64,000 nucleotides of DNA, taken from assembly GCA_933228675.1 (NCBI GenBank), contig OW121743.1, forward strand, positions 94,799,998 through 94,863,997, in the 5' to 3' direction. This document shows, piece by piece, positions 35,423 through 44,910 of the stretch (within the stretch, counting starts at the first letter, position 1; each line of letters starts with the position of its first letter). The translations under genes were made by a program, and so were the position numbers. The DNA comes from Stomorhina lunata (taxonomy: Eukaryota; Arthropoda; Insecta; Diptera; Rhiniidae). Under the pieces are notes generated by a model. That model saw only the letters and a program-made list of their open reading frames with translations. It had not been told where the DNA came from and searched no databases.

Positions 35423-35496
35423 GGTTCTGCCTGGATTTGAACCCATGTCCTCATTACTGCTAGGCGGAGACTCTACCGCTGTGCCACTTCATATGT
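35423..35496 (-). other. tRNA-like sequence B (inverted copy)
   Basis: On the minus strand it reads TGGCACAGCGGTAGAGTCTC, then CTAGCAGTAATG and GGGTTCAAATCC. The A and B boxes are better kept than in A, but the T stem and acceptor stem do not pair. It is the inverted partner of sequence A. Confidence 0.6.
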
Positions 35497-35596
35497 TGGA
35501 AATGTTGCAGCTTATAATTTATTTAAACAATTCCTATTTTTTAATCGAAAAAAAGGAGTTATATAAATAAATTATAAGCAGCTAAGTTTTCAACAG

Positions 35597-36353
35597 GGTT
35601 GAAAATTACTTCAGTTTTCACAGTATAAGTTTTATGCTTAACTGAAACTGCAGTAGCCAAATCAGAAAAAGCTAAACGAAAAGCAAAAAAAGAAAAAAGT
35701 AAAGCTGACTGATCGTTTGTTTTGGCTGCCGCACACGGCCCAAGAGAAATACTTGTAAATTTAGCTGATGCTGCCAACTTCAAGTTTTTTTCTCTTTCGC
35801 ATTTTGCTTTTGCTTGACTTTTTCCTATGAAGTTTTCTCAGCTAAGCGCAAAAGTTAAACACACACAGCATAAATTTAAGTTCAAATCAGTCAGCTAAAG
35901 GCGACGCAGCGCTTGTAGTTTTGTATTAAGATATCTATGTGTGTCGTATTTATGTATACGATGAGACAAGGAACAATATATGTAATTGCGTGTGTATGTG
36001 TTTATATTTATAATACTAAGAAATGGTGCTGTAAGCAATATCAGTAATATTCAAGTAAACAGCAAATTAAATAAAAACAACTTGAAAATGAAAAAGCAGC
36101 TGCCTTTCAGCAAAAGCAGCAAATACAAGCAAATTGCTTTGACTGTGCTGCCCAAGAAGAAACTGCAGAAGCTGACAGCCAAAGCAAACGAACTCATTTC
36201 GTTTATTGGCTTCTACTTTTGCTTTTCGCTGTGTGTGTATGAAATTATATCAACAAGTATTGAAAACACATTTTTTTATTTAGCTAAATAAAATGAAAGC
36301 AAAAGCTGAATTTTTGTGCTTTTGCTAATATTCAGGCAGCATTTGCAACGCTG
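35597..36353. mobile_element. 757-bp insertion flanked by 11-bp repeat
   Basis: GTTTTCAACAG occurs at 35586-35596 and again at 36354-36364. The repeat unit before it (AAATTATAAGCAGCTAAG + TTTTCAACA) and the tRNA-like unit after it would be contiguous if the intervening 757 bp were absent, as they are in units A and B. The insert contains inverted words (GATCGTTTGTTTTGGCTG at 35711 against AGCCAAAGCAAACGAAC near 36178). A 101-residue frame at 35986-36291 has no family signature. Confidence 0.45.
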
Positions 36354-36363
36354 GTTTTCAACA

Positions 36364-36436
36364 GTTGAAGTGGCGCAGTGGAAGCGTCTGCGGTTAGCAG
36401 TCGTAAGACTTCCGTTCAAATCCGGGCCGACTTAAA
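36364..36436 (+). other. tRNA-like sequence C (Ala AGC-like)
   Basis: TGGCGCAGTGGAAGCG forms a paired D arm (GCGC/GCGT). TGCGG-TTAGCAG-TCGTA forms a full anticodon stem with wobble pairs and places AGC at positions 34-36. The B box is TTCAAATCC, but the T stem is weak and the 7-base ends do not pair. It is the best-kept of the three, yet still not a convincing functional tRNA. Confidence 0.55.
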
Positions 36437-36691
36437 CATTTATTTTTTATTTTTATTTGAAACAGACGTTTATTTCTTGCTACAAAATGTTAACTTCAAG
36501 TTACCAGGTAGATATCTAACTTTAAGTTAATAAAGAGTAATGTAGAGTCGGACAATTGACTACTTCCTAGAACATCGCCATGTTAAAATATTTATTCAAT
36601 TACATAGAGAAGTTATCCAAGTGTCAGTTACAACTACTTGAGAAATAGTTAGCTTTAAGTAAATGTAAAGTTAACTGAATGTCCGACAGGG

Positions 36692-38160
36692 AATCTACTA
36701 CTTATTCATTCATGACTATAAATTTTCTCTAAAAAACATTACGGCTTTATTAGATATTTACCTATTGATCTCAAGATTACACCCTTATTACTTAGTCGAG
36801 AGATATCAGTGTAGAAGTTTTTACCAGCAGCTCCCAGTACCTACACATCGGTTTTAATCATAAATTATACTTTTTGAATAGCTGCAATTTTTGTCAAAAG
36901 ATATAGACAAAAACTAACTTTAGACTACCATAAAATCTAAAACAAATGGAAGTTCAAAAGAAGAACTCTTAAAACTGTATGAGCTTGGAGAATGTATATA
37001 CAAAATTGAATAGAAGTCGGAGATGGTGGGTTCAAAATTCGTACTTTTTTCGAGAAATTTTGATTTAACCCAATAGCGGAAAGCACCTAAGTTTTGTTCC
37101 TAAGTGCCTTTGATACATTTAAAAAAAATATTTTTTACGATTAATAGAATATCGTTTAAAGCTATTTTCCATAGTAAAAAGTATAAAACACCGTCATGTG
37201 TTCCCCGATAACAAATTTTATGTCTCTTGTTATAAAGATCTAAGGAAGACTTCCTATTAGTGGTAATTGCATATAAAAATCTCCTTTATGGCTAGTAGTC
37301 CTATTTGACTTTTACATGGAGCAAGTTGTTTCCTTATGGGAAGGTTTATCCGCATTGGTAATGAAGAATACTGAGTATAGTAAGATGTATGTGGGGTCAC
37401 TATAGCAGGGGTATACCTTTAGAATATTGTATCCACCACCCGATTTCATTTCCTTATCAAAGCAAAAGTGCATACGTTTTTTTTTATTACGACATAATCG
37501 ATTGTTTTGTATTATGACAAAACAAAAATATTTCAGAAATAAATCTTCGTTTTAAATTTGTGATCATTTACATGTGATATAAGAAAAATAATAAATAATA
37601 AAAATAGTGTATGCTTTTGATACATTATTTTTCTTTAAAAATCCAGGGCAACAACAAATTTAAACACCGCCGGACCCACTTGAAAACAATGAATTTTCAA
37701 AAAAGCGGTTCACCTCATAACTAAGCTAGCCACTAGTTATTGGGTATTAGGCTATATTAAAAAATAGAATCGGATGCAGCTCATTATCTGAGTTAAGTAT
37801 TGGAATGTCGTGGGAATTGTGTATGTATGTATGTATATGAGACCATTTTTCAGAGCTATTTTTCATAGTAAAAGGGATACTATTGGTGATGTAGGGGACC
37901 AATCAGAACCAAGCAACGTTTCTGATTGGTCTTAATTTGCTAAGCCTAGTTATCCTTTATCCCAACTCTTGACATAGACCTCATCGTGGTATCACCCGGT
38001 TAACACCAGTTAATGAAGTAAACAGTAACATCAGTTAATGTAGTGAACTAACATGTGAAACGAGTTCTCCCATAAGAACTGTAAAAATGTGGGTTAGAAT
38101 GTCGGTCTTTTAACCCACTCTTGGAAAAAACAATTACTATGAAAATGCTAAAATAAGAAT
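36692..38160. other. AT-rich non-coding stretch with one hairpin
   Basis: No gene seen. A perfect 12-bp inverted repeat (GACCAATCAGAA 37897-37908, TTCTGATTGGTC 37920-37931) has an 11-bp loop. The words 'GCTATTTTCCATAGTAAAA' (37160) and 'GCTATTTTTCATAGTAAAA' (37854) recur about 690 bp apart. A (TATG)n run lies near 37818-37838. Confidence 0.5.
37897..37931. repeat. Hairpin, 12-bp perfect arms
   Basis: GACCAATCAGAA and TTCTGATTGGTC pair perfectly across CCAAGCAACGT. CCAAT on one arm is an NF-Y-type word, but the palindrome itself is the stronger observation. Confidence 0.6.
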
Positions 38161-38977
38161 AAAACAAGTAAAAAAGTGCTATAGTCAGTCAAGGCCGACA
38201 ATACGATACACTTCACCACTAAGATCAAAGGAGTTATTTTTCCTGTATAAAAACAAATATTTGCTAAATTTAGCCATCATACATTTTCTCAAAAATTATA
38301 TATTTAAGCAGTTTCTGTCATTTGGACTTATATGAGAGCTAGGGTCAAATGTAGACCGATTATTTCGAAATTTAGCAAATTGATTAGAGTCAAATGTGGA
38401 CCGATTATTTCGAAATTTAGCAAATTGATTAAAGTGAATGAAATTCTCATTATCTTTAGATATGCAAGCGTTTTAGTGATTTTTGTCTCATTTAGTGCAT
38501 TTTTAAAGAAGAGTTTGTATGGGAGCTATGGTCAAATGTGGACCGATTTCAACGAATTTTGATACAGTGATTTTAGTTTATATAAGCAGTATTTGTTTTA
38601 AATTTTATAAAGAAGTATTTATATTTGTGGCCAATATATCAATTCCGGGAAGTGGGGTCTATGGGAGGTACCATAAATATTGAACCGATTTTGACGAATT
38701 TCAATAGCCATGGTCCGTTTCAGAAAAATGATCTGTACCAAATTTCATTAAATTATCTTTAGAATTGCGACCTGTAGTTTAATTTAAGGTTTACATGGGG
38801 GTCCAGCCAGCCAACCAGACGGACAAACGGACGGACAGACATCGCTAAATCGACTCAGAAAGTGATTCTATACCAATGGGCATACTAAAAGGTGGGCCTA
38901 AGTAATATTTCTATGCCTTACATACATCAGCACAAACTTATAATACCCTTTCCTCCTATGGTGGTGAAGGGTATAAA
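38161..38977 (+). mobile_element. Dispersed repeat family 2, copy 1
   Basis: The sequence runs from AAAACAAGTAAAAAAGTGCT to TGGTGGTGAAGGGTATAAA. It matches 50892-52391 throughout, including 'GGTCAAATGTGGACCGATT', the CCAGCCAGCCAACCAGACGG block and 'ATCGACTCAGAAAGTGATTC'. Near the 5' end GATACACTTCACCAC is the inverse of the 3' end's GTGGTGAAGGGTAT. It has no coding capacity. This style of repeat is widespread in fly genomes, but I cannot assign the class. Confidence 0.7.
38344..38433. repeat. 45-bp tandem duplication inside repeat
   Basis: GTCAAATGTAGACCGATTAT at 38344 is repeated at 38389 (GTCAAATGTGGACCGATTAT), each followed by TTCGAAATTTAGCAAATTGA. Copy 2 of the family (50.9 kb) has only one unit, so the duplication is copy-specific. 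Confidence 0.85.
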
Positions 38978-39809
38978 CAGTCCCCTTATGTAAAAAGATT
39001 ACATCCGAAACTTCGGTAAAAAGGCCAAGTAGAGACAAGTCTTTTAAAGATTGACCTACGAGAATATGCACACAAGGTCGAAGCGCATGGAATTCTAAAA
39101 TATACTCGGCCTTTGACCTTAACAGGCTGTAAATGTAGGCCTTTTAAGTAAGAAAGATACTATATCGCTTTGTAGTATTTTCCTATTAACAAATGTATTC
39201 TAGTCAAACTGCCTCGGTCTGATTCTTATATTCCTTTTGTTAAGAAAATCTTAAAATGTTAAATATAAATCCCATTTGTATCTAGGCTCCTTGATACATC
39301 TAGTAAAGTACAGCTATCCTACTAGAGTTCTTCTTACAGTAAATAACCTGGCAACAGCTTTTGTTGCATATTTTTTCTCAGATGTCAGTTAAATATTCAA
39401 ATGATTCAAAGATATGCTATTAGGTAAAATTTTTACCAGCTTTTTGAATGGAAACTACTTTGGTCTAACTGCACATTATAGGGGTAATATGAGATTGCTA
39501 CAGCAGATATATAATTTACTAAGTAATGGTAACAATGAGATGTTTCTATATCTGTTTTTCACCAGGGGACATCATATAACAGTGATTTAAGAGCTTTAAA
39601 TTATTCCATGTAATTTTAGATTCGGTGACAATTTATATTGTAACAACCAAATATTAAATTGTTGAGATACTGTCGGCAGACATCACATTGCATTTGTTAT
39701 TTAGAAAGTCTACTCCAGTGTTTGTATACCGGATGTTGTTCAATCTCTTAAAGGTTTTGTTAGGTAACCTACTGTATTGTAGGCAGTATTTTCCTCAGTC
39801 GGTTTTGAA
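38978..39809. other. AT-rich non-coding stretch
   Basis: Nothing recognisable. It ends with GTTTTGAA (39802-39809), the target duplication of the next element. Confidence 0.5.
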
Positions 39810-40935
39810 TAGGGTATGCAGTTCGGTATTAACCGAAACCTCGGTTTTTTATGCTTCCAAACCGAAACCGAAAACCGTAGAAAAAACCGCGGTTTAAGCT
39901 CTTTATTTTTCATAATTTTTTATTGGTATTGGAAATAACATAATAAATTTGCACGTAATTTGTCTATGAAATGTAGCAGAAGAATGAAAAAACAAAAGGT
40001 GCCTTACAATGGACGAATGGAGAAGTGCAAGGGGAAGACGGTATGTGATGGTATATTTTATAACCTGGCACTCAGACGTATTTTTGGAACGTGTAATTCC
40101 AAGCAAATGCAAGAAACTACTAGACGAAAGCTAATGGAGTTTAATATTTCACTTGATACAAACATCGTAGCATGTACTATAGATGGAGCAGCAGTCAATA
40201 TAAAATGTGGATCTAAAAATCAAACACTATTCCAGTTATGGTTGGCACGCGGAATTCATTTTGCAGTAACTGATGTTTTTTATGAAAAATTTCATACAAA
40301 TCTAAATGTGGATAAATTTTAAACCGACGAAAGCGAAGACAATTTTGAAGATTAAACTTTTGAATCATTTAAAACCGATTGCTCATATATTTGAACCTAG
40401 AGGCTATAAGAAAAACTGTTCGGTATTTCAAAAATTCGTCAGTTCGTTATAATATTTTACAAACAAGCGTTAAAAAGCATCATTATCGTGAATTAAGTTT
40501 ACTCTTAGATTTCTGCTTTTAAAGCAAAGTATTCATGAGAGTTTAGAAATGCTGTCGACCTTAGATTTGCTTCATTCTATCGACTTTGAAATTGTAAATT
40601 CTTTAAAATCGTTGCTATTTGTAAAAATTACTACTCGTATTGAAGCAATTTTTCGCTCGGATGCAAATATTATTCACTCTAAAGGGGCTCCGCAGTTTCT
40701 CCAAAATAAACAAGACTTATTTAAGAAATCCCTCATATTTGAAAAACCTGAATTATTTTCCTGAATTTTAGTATTAAATTATAATATGTTTTAATGAAGT
40801 TATCTAAATTTTCCTATAAACTTAAACTGAAATAGTTTTATTTAAAAAACCGAAAATCGAACCGACACCGGCCGGTTTTGGGTGTTTTAAAACCGAAACC
40901 GCGGTTTCTCATTTTCACGTTTTTTGCAAACCCTA
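39810..40935 (+). mobile_element. hAT transposon remnant with 8-bp target duplication
   Basis: The ends TAGGGTATGCA (39810) and the reverse complement TAGGGTTTGCA (ending 40935) are inverted. GTTTTGAA flanks both sides exactly (39802-39809, 40936-40943). Subterminal regions are packed with AACCGAAACC-type words on both strands (39833-39896, 40846-40905), plausible transposase binding sites. At 1.13 kb it is much shorter than an autonomous hAT element of 2.5 kb or more. The interior is a decayed transposase. Confidence 0.88.
39960..40764 (+). pseudogene. hAT transposase fragment, broken
   Basis: A functional hAT transposase would cut and rejoin DNA at the element ends. The first frame (39960-40322, 120 residues) contains 'TIDGAAVNIKCGS' and 'LWLARGIHFAVTDVFYEKF', which correspond to the hAT catalytic-core stretch usually written DGAANM... 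and C.AH.LHLAVTDV. An acidic tail (DESEDNFED) follows an in-frame stop at 40320. After frameshift and stops, a second piece (40549-40764) has hAT-style helices ending 'LFVKITTRIEAIFRSDANII'. The N-terminal zinc finger and C-terminal dimerisation region are not visible. It is inactive. Confidence 0.72.
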
Positions 40936-40943
40936 GTTTTGAA

Positions 40944-43269
40944 GGTGTCTTGTTACAAAGAGCACTAGTATAATGTTAAACCAACTACTTAATCTTCCAT
41001 ATATTTTTTGGAGGGTCGACAAAGTTGCTTGAGATGTTAAAATCTCTTTCATTTCGCTGGATTTGGACTTGAGTGCAAATTGATACTCTTTCCTACAATT
41101 TGTCTTATCATCCTTTATTTTCAGAAACGACCAAAAAGCTAAAATTTATTTGGCGACCTAATATATTCACTAGGCTGCACCTCATCACAAAAATGAGAAA
41201 TCTCACGTTAACTTTTAATTTTATGAAAAATTCTAGGTAGATTGCATCAATCAAAAATATTTCATAACATATTTTTTGTTACGTAGCTACATAACAAAAA
41301 CCAAAAAACATGTTACCTTAACTCCCCCCTACACGTAGAGGAGAGTTAAGGTAAGATTTTGGATTTTTGTAAAATAAGGTTTACCCTAATATACACAGAT
41401 AGCCTCTTATGTGTGTAGCTAAGTATATTTTTGTATTCAAAAATATATTAGCAAACATGAGTTTATAATATTTTTGTTATTTTCCTTTCGTCATGCAAAA
41501 AATATGTAAAAGCATTTGTTAAGCACTTGTTGACTTTAGTTAATGTAAGTAACATTTTTACTTTTTTTGTTGTTGTATTATTTAAGCTTTAACCTGTATT
41601 GTTGCTTCCCGTAACCTGTGAGACTGACATTTAACATATTTTAAATACTTGTGTATGTATGTGTTGTACATATCCTTCTTAAATTTTTTTATTTAAATGA
41701 CATTAATGTTGATTTTTTCTTTGGTGACGTATAAGTAATATTAAATAAATCATACGCATAGTTGGATTATGCAAATCATGTGTCAACTGATAAGCTTAAG
41801 AGAAAAAAGGTTAAAGGCTTATGTAATTTTCACATAAGTCATTTGTGAGGTTTTTAAATTTGAATTTCATTACTATAAAAGGTTTTTGTTTATAAAAAAA
41901 AGTGTCCTTACTGATTCATTTATCATTTCTGGCAAGTTTAAGTTTTTTGGAAGATTTTGAAAGAAATTTTAATTCTTCTGAACTAAGTATTTGAATATTT
42001 AAGTTATAAAGAAAATTTTTGATTTTCAAACTTACCTCTTTTAAAAAACATTCTTTTCATTTTGAGTTAATTTATGAAATTTTCCTAGACGCCTGTTTAA
42101 TAAAAGTTTTGTTTTTCACTTTACTTAGACACACCGGAAGTGTGATCATATTCGTTAAAGATTATTCAAACTAACAAATGGTTTATACATAACAATTTGT
42201 TTAACAACACTTAGAACACGACATTATACACACAAATTTAGTTCCAATAAAAAAATAAAATTTTCATGCTAGAAAAATAATAATTTAGCAAATGTCATAA
42301 ATAAATGACAGTTAGCACGAAACAAATCAAAACTGTTTTCCTAACACTCTTTAATGGAACTTATTGCAAAATATTTTACTAATAATGCAAAGCCATTTAC
42401 TGCCCAGACATCCGTTTATACTGTCTATAGTTTTATTTTAAATTTGTTTTCTTTTAACTTTATTTATTTAATTTGTTTAAACAAATAATTTAATTTAGTA
42501 GTTTTTGGATATCTTAATTTACATTGTTTTACATTAGAATAAACACAAATAAGATTTTTTTATTACTTTTCAATTTCACTAATTTTTCTTTTGTAGTCAA
42601 AACATAGGTAATTTTTTTTTTTTTTTTTTCTTCTAAATTTGTAATTAAATTGTTTTACTTTCTGATTATTATTTTAGTTTTTCCTTTGCTAAAATTTATT
42701 GCATTTTCTTAGCATTTTTAATTTATTTTGTGGGGGAGGGTCTATTATAATTTTTCCAGCTTTTTTTTTTTTGTTCAAATATTTGCGTGTCTGTTAATGG
42801 TCGATTTTGTATTTGACCTGAAATAAAATAGATTAAATAAATATTTTTGTAGTTTGTTTGTGTATTTGTTTGCCTTAAATGTAGTCTTTTTTCTAGAGAC
42901 TTAAATTAAGGTAAAATACATGTGTTTTTGTGGTTTTAACAGACCATTTAATATTCATAATTTTGCATAGTAAATTTGTTATCTATTTAACAGGAAATTG
43001 CAAAATTTTTGCTATATTCAGTTGCTTTGATTATTATTCAGTGGGTGTTTCTAATCTTTAAGGAAATCTCATGACTTTGATATGAATAATAAATTCCTTT
43101 AAATAGAAAAATATGTGAATGCTAATGAAAATAGAACCCAATTTTATATTATTCCCAAATTCGGGCCTCTTTTACTAAAGTTTGTCGCAAAGGCATACCA
43201 GGGAAAAAACGCCGCACAGTGGTATTTCTGCATATATCAAAGTGTAAGAAATAGAAGGAGTGATCCTAC
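40944..43269. other. AT-rich non-coding stretch with two hairpins
   Basis: No gene seen. It carries the adjacent palindromes at 41273-41300 and 41313-41354 and the inverted 12-mer pair at 41725-41758. Poly(T) runs occur at 42610-42630 and 42762-42772. Confidence 0.5.
41273..41354. repeat. Two adjacent hairpins
   Basis: TTTTTGTTACGTAG/CTACATAACAAAAA (41273-41300) is a 28-bp palindrome with one mismatched pair. TTACCTTAACTC (41313-41324) pairs perfectly with GAGTTAAGGTAA (41343-41354) around a C-rich loop. The second stem is also GC-richer than its surroundings. Confidence 0.7.
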
Positions 43270-44910
43270 AACGATGAAATTTTGCATACTTGTTTAGTTT
43301 TATATAGATAAACAAAATTTAAAAAATTTTCAAAATTCGTCGAATCCTTGGGATACCTGCCTTGGGCTCCAATTTTTCACCTATTTTTCTCTCAATGTAA
43401 AAGTCGCAATTTTATATTTCAATATATGTCTATAAATTTCAACATACGTCTAATAATTAATTCAAAAAAGAAGTCTACTAATTTTAGTTGAAATTCGTTG
43501 ACTCCTTGGCGTACCTGCCTTGGACCCCCATATTTTCACCAATTGTTTTTTTAATGTTCAAGTCGCATTTCTCAACAGAATTTGATGAAATTCAACACAC
43601 GTCTATTAATTAATTAATTAAAAAAATTAAATTATACCACCCCTTAGGATACCTGTCTTGAATTCCCATTTTTCACCTATTCTTTATTTTAAATACAATC
43701 CGCAATTCTTAACAGAATTTGAAACAGATTGATTTAGGAAATAGGTCTGCTAATTTTAGTTGAAATCAGTTGAATCTTTTGGTGTCTGCCTGGGATCTCC
43801 ATTTTTCATCAATTTGTACATATAAGCTGCAATTCTCATCAGAATTTGAATTCGGCACACGTCTATTAATTGGTCCAAGAAAGAGTTATACTAATTTTGG
43901 TTGAGATGAATTGACCCATTGAGGTACCTGCCTTGGACCCCCTTTTTTCTCTTAGTATTGTTCTCAATGTATAAGCCAGAATTTTTAACAGAATTTTAAA
44001 AAATTTGACACTTATTTATACACTCAGGAAATTATTACAGTAACTGATTGTATGTTGTTTAGGAAATTTTCGGTTATGTTGTTTTCAAATGAATATTCAT
44101 TTAAATTTACATGAAAATTGATTTTTAACATATTTATAAATTTGTTTAAAAAACAACCTACAAAAAAATACTGAAAATCCGTAACATTTGAAAATATCAG
44201 TTGTTTAGTTTTTATAAATTTTTTCAATTATTGTATCAAATATAATTCGTATTTGTTTAATTATTGGTTTTCCTTAAGTATCTTAGGTTTGCTTACTGAA
44301 GAAACTTTTTATAATACTGGCCGCCTATCACGGGGTATGGCCTAAGCAAACAACAAACTTTGTTTTGTCTGTTTGGTTTTTTGATGTCTTAAAGGATATA
44401 ACCTTTTTATGGTTTCGTCTTTTATATTACGTTACTTACAAAAACAAATAAAAATTGTCCGTTTTATGGAAATTTTACGTAGTTTTTTACCATTCAATTT
44501 TTTAAAAATAAATGAAAATTTCCGTTTTTTATACTAAAAATGTAGTTTAAATTTTTGTCAGTAATTTTTTTGAAAACAACTGAATATTCCGTTTTTAAAA
44601 CTGAAAATGTAGTTTAAATATTTGTCAGTTAAATTTAAATGAAATATTTATTGAATTTGAATGAAAAATCAGTTGACCGGTTTTTAAATGAATATTCATT
44701 CATTTCAAATTACATTTTAAGTTAATTTTACTTACATAATATTCTGAGTGTAAGTTTAGCCAACAAAGAGCTTAACTAATTTTGGCTGAAATCCGTCCAC
44801 TCCTTTCACTTTTTTCTTCTCAACATAGGCCGCAATTTTCATCAGAAATTCATGAAATTTGGCTCAAATCTATTAGCCAACCCTCCAAAGAGCTCTACTA
44901 ATTTTAGCAA
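43270..44910. repeat. ~140-bp degenerate tandem repeat, interrupted
   Basis: The signature TACCTGCCTTGGA-like recurs at 43354, 43512, 43650, 43783 and 43925, giving steps of 158, 138, 133 and 142 bp. Each unit also has TTTTTCACC, a CAATTCTCAACAGAATTTGA-like block, CACACGTCTATTAATT and CTACTAATTTTAGTTGAAAT. The sixth unit is split at 44020 by a 730-bp transposon and resumes at 44751 with TAAGTTTAGCCAACAAAGAG. Divergence among units is high, so the array is old. Confidence 0.82.
44021..44750. mobile_element. 730-bp DNA transposon (CACTCAG ends), copy 1
   Basis: It starts CACTCAGGAAATTATTACAG and ends so that the reverse complement reads CACTCAGAATATTATGTAAG. TA flanks both sides, consistent with a 2-bp target duplication. 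It interrupts a ~140-bp tandem repeat unit. The sister copy at 51294-52023 is exactly the same length and about 97% identical by eye. There is no transposase. CACT- ends with a 2-bp duplication would fit the CACTA/CMC group, which is only a suggestion. Confidence 0.85.

Larger units (their letters stand above)
35211..35544. repeat. Inverted repeat (arms >100 bp) containing two tRNA-like units
   Basis: The left arm 35211-35326 (TTAAAAATAGAAATTGTATA ... CAACATATGAAGTGGCACAG) is repeated in reverse at about 35423-35544. The loop consists of a poly(T) stretch followed by a poly(A) stretch (35350-35422), which would itself pair. A further direct copy of the outer sequence (TATATAAATAAATTATAAGC) starts near 35561. 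Confidence 0.8.
35000..36691. mobile_element. Composite repeat with CCCTGTCG ends and three tRNA-like sequences
   Basis: The left end CCCTGTCGTGAAATGAGTAG reaches GTTAACT, and the reverse complement of the right end is CCCTGTCGGACATTCAGTTA; both put a GTTAACT about 17-20 bp in. Related words GTTAGCTTTAAGTTAAC (35033) and GTTAGCTTTAAGTAAATG (36649) lie subterminally. Inside are two inverted tRNA-like units and a third direct one, split by a 757-bp insert. No transposase is present and no target duplication is clear, so calling it a single element is tentative. Confidence 0.45.

Noticed and set aside
35986..36291. 101-residue plus-strand frame within the composite repeat
   Set aside because: Lies inside the 757-bp insert, has no family signature and starts in simple TATG-rich sequence.
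36364..36436. Functional tRNA-Ala gene
   Set aside because: The D and anticodon arms pair, but the acceptor and T stems do not, and two degraded relatives lie nearby. A repeat-derived sequence is more likely.
44024..44227. 67-residue minus-strand frame that is almost identical at 51297-51500
   Set aside because: The conservation is explained by the two copies being the same recent 730-bp transposon. The frame begins at its very end and has no transposase features.
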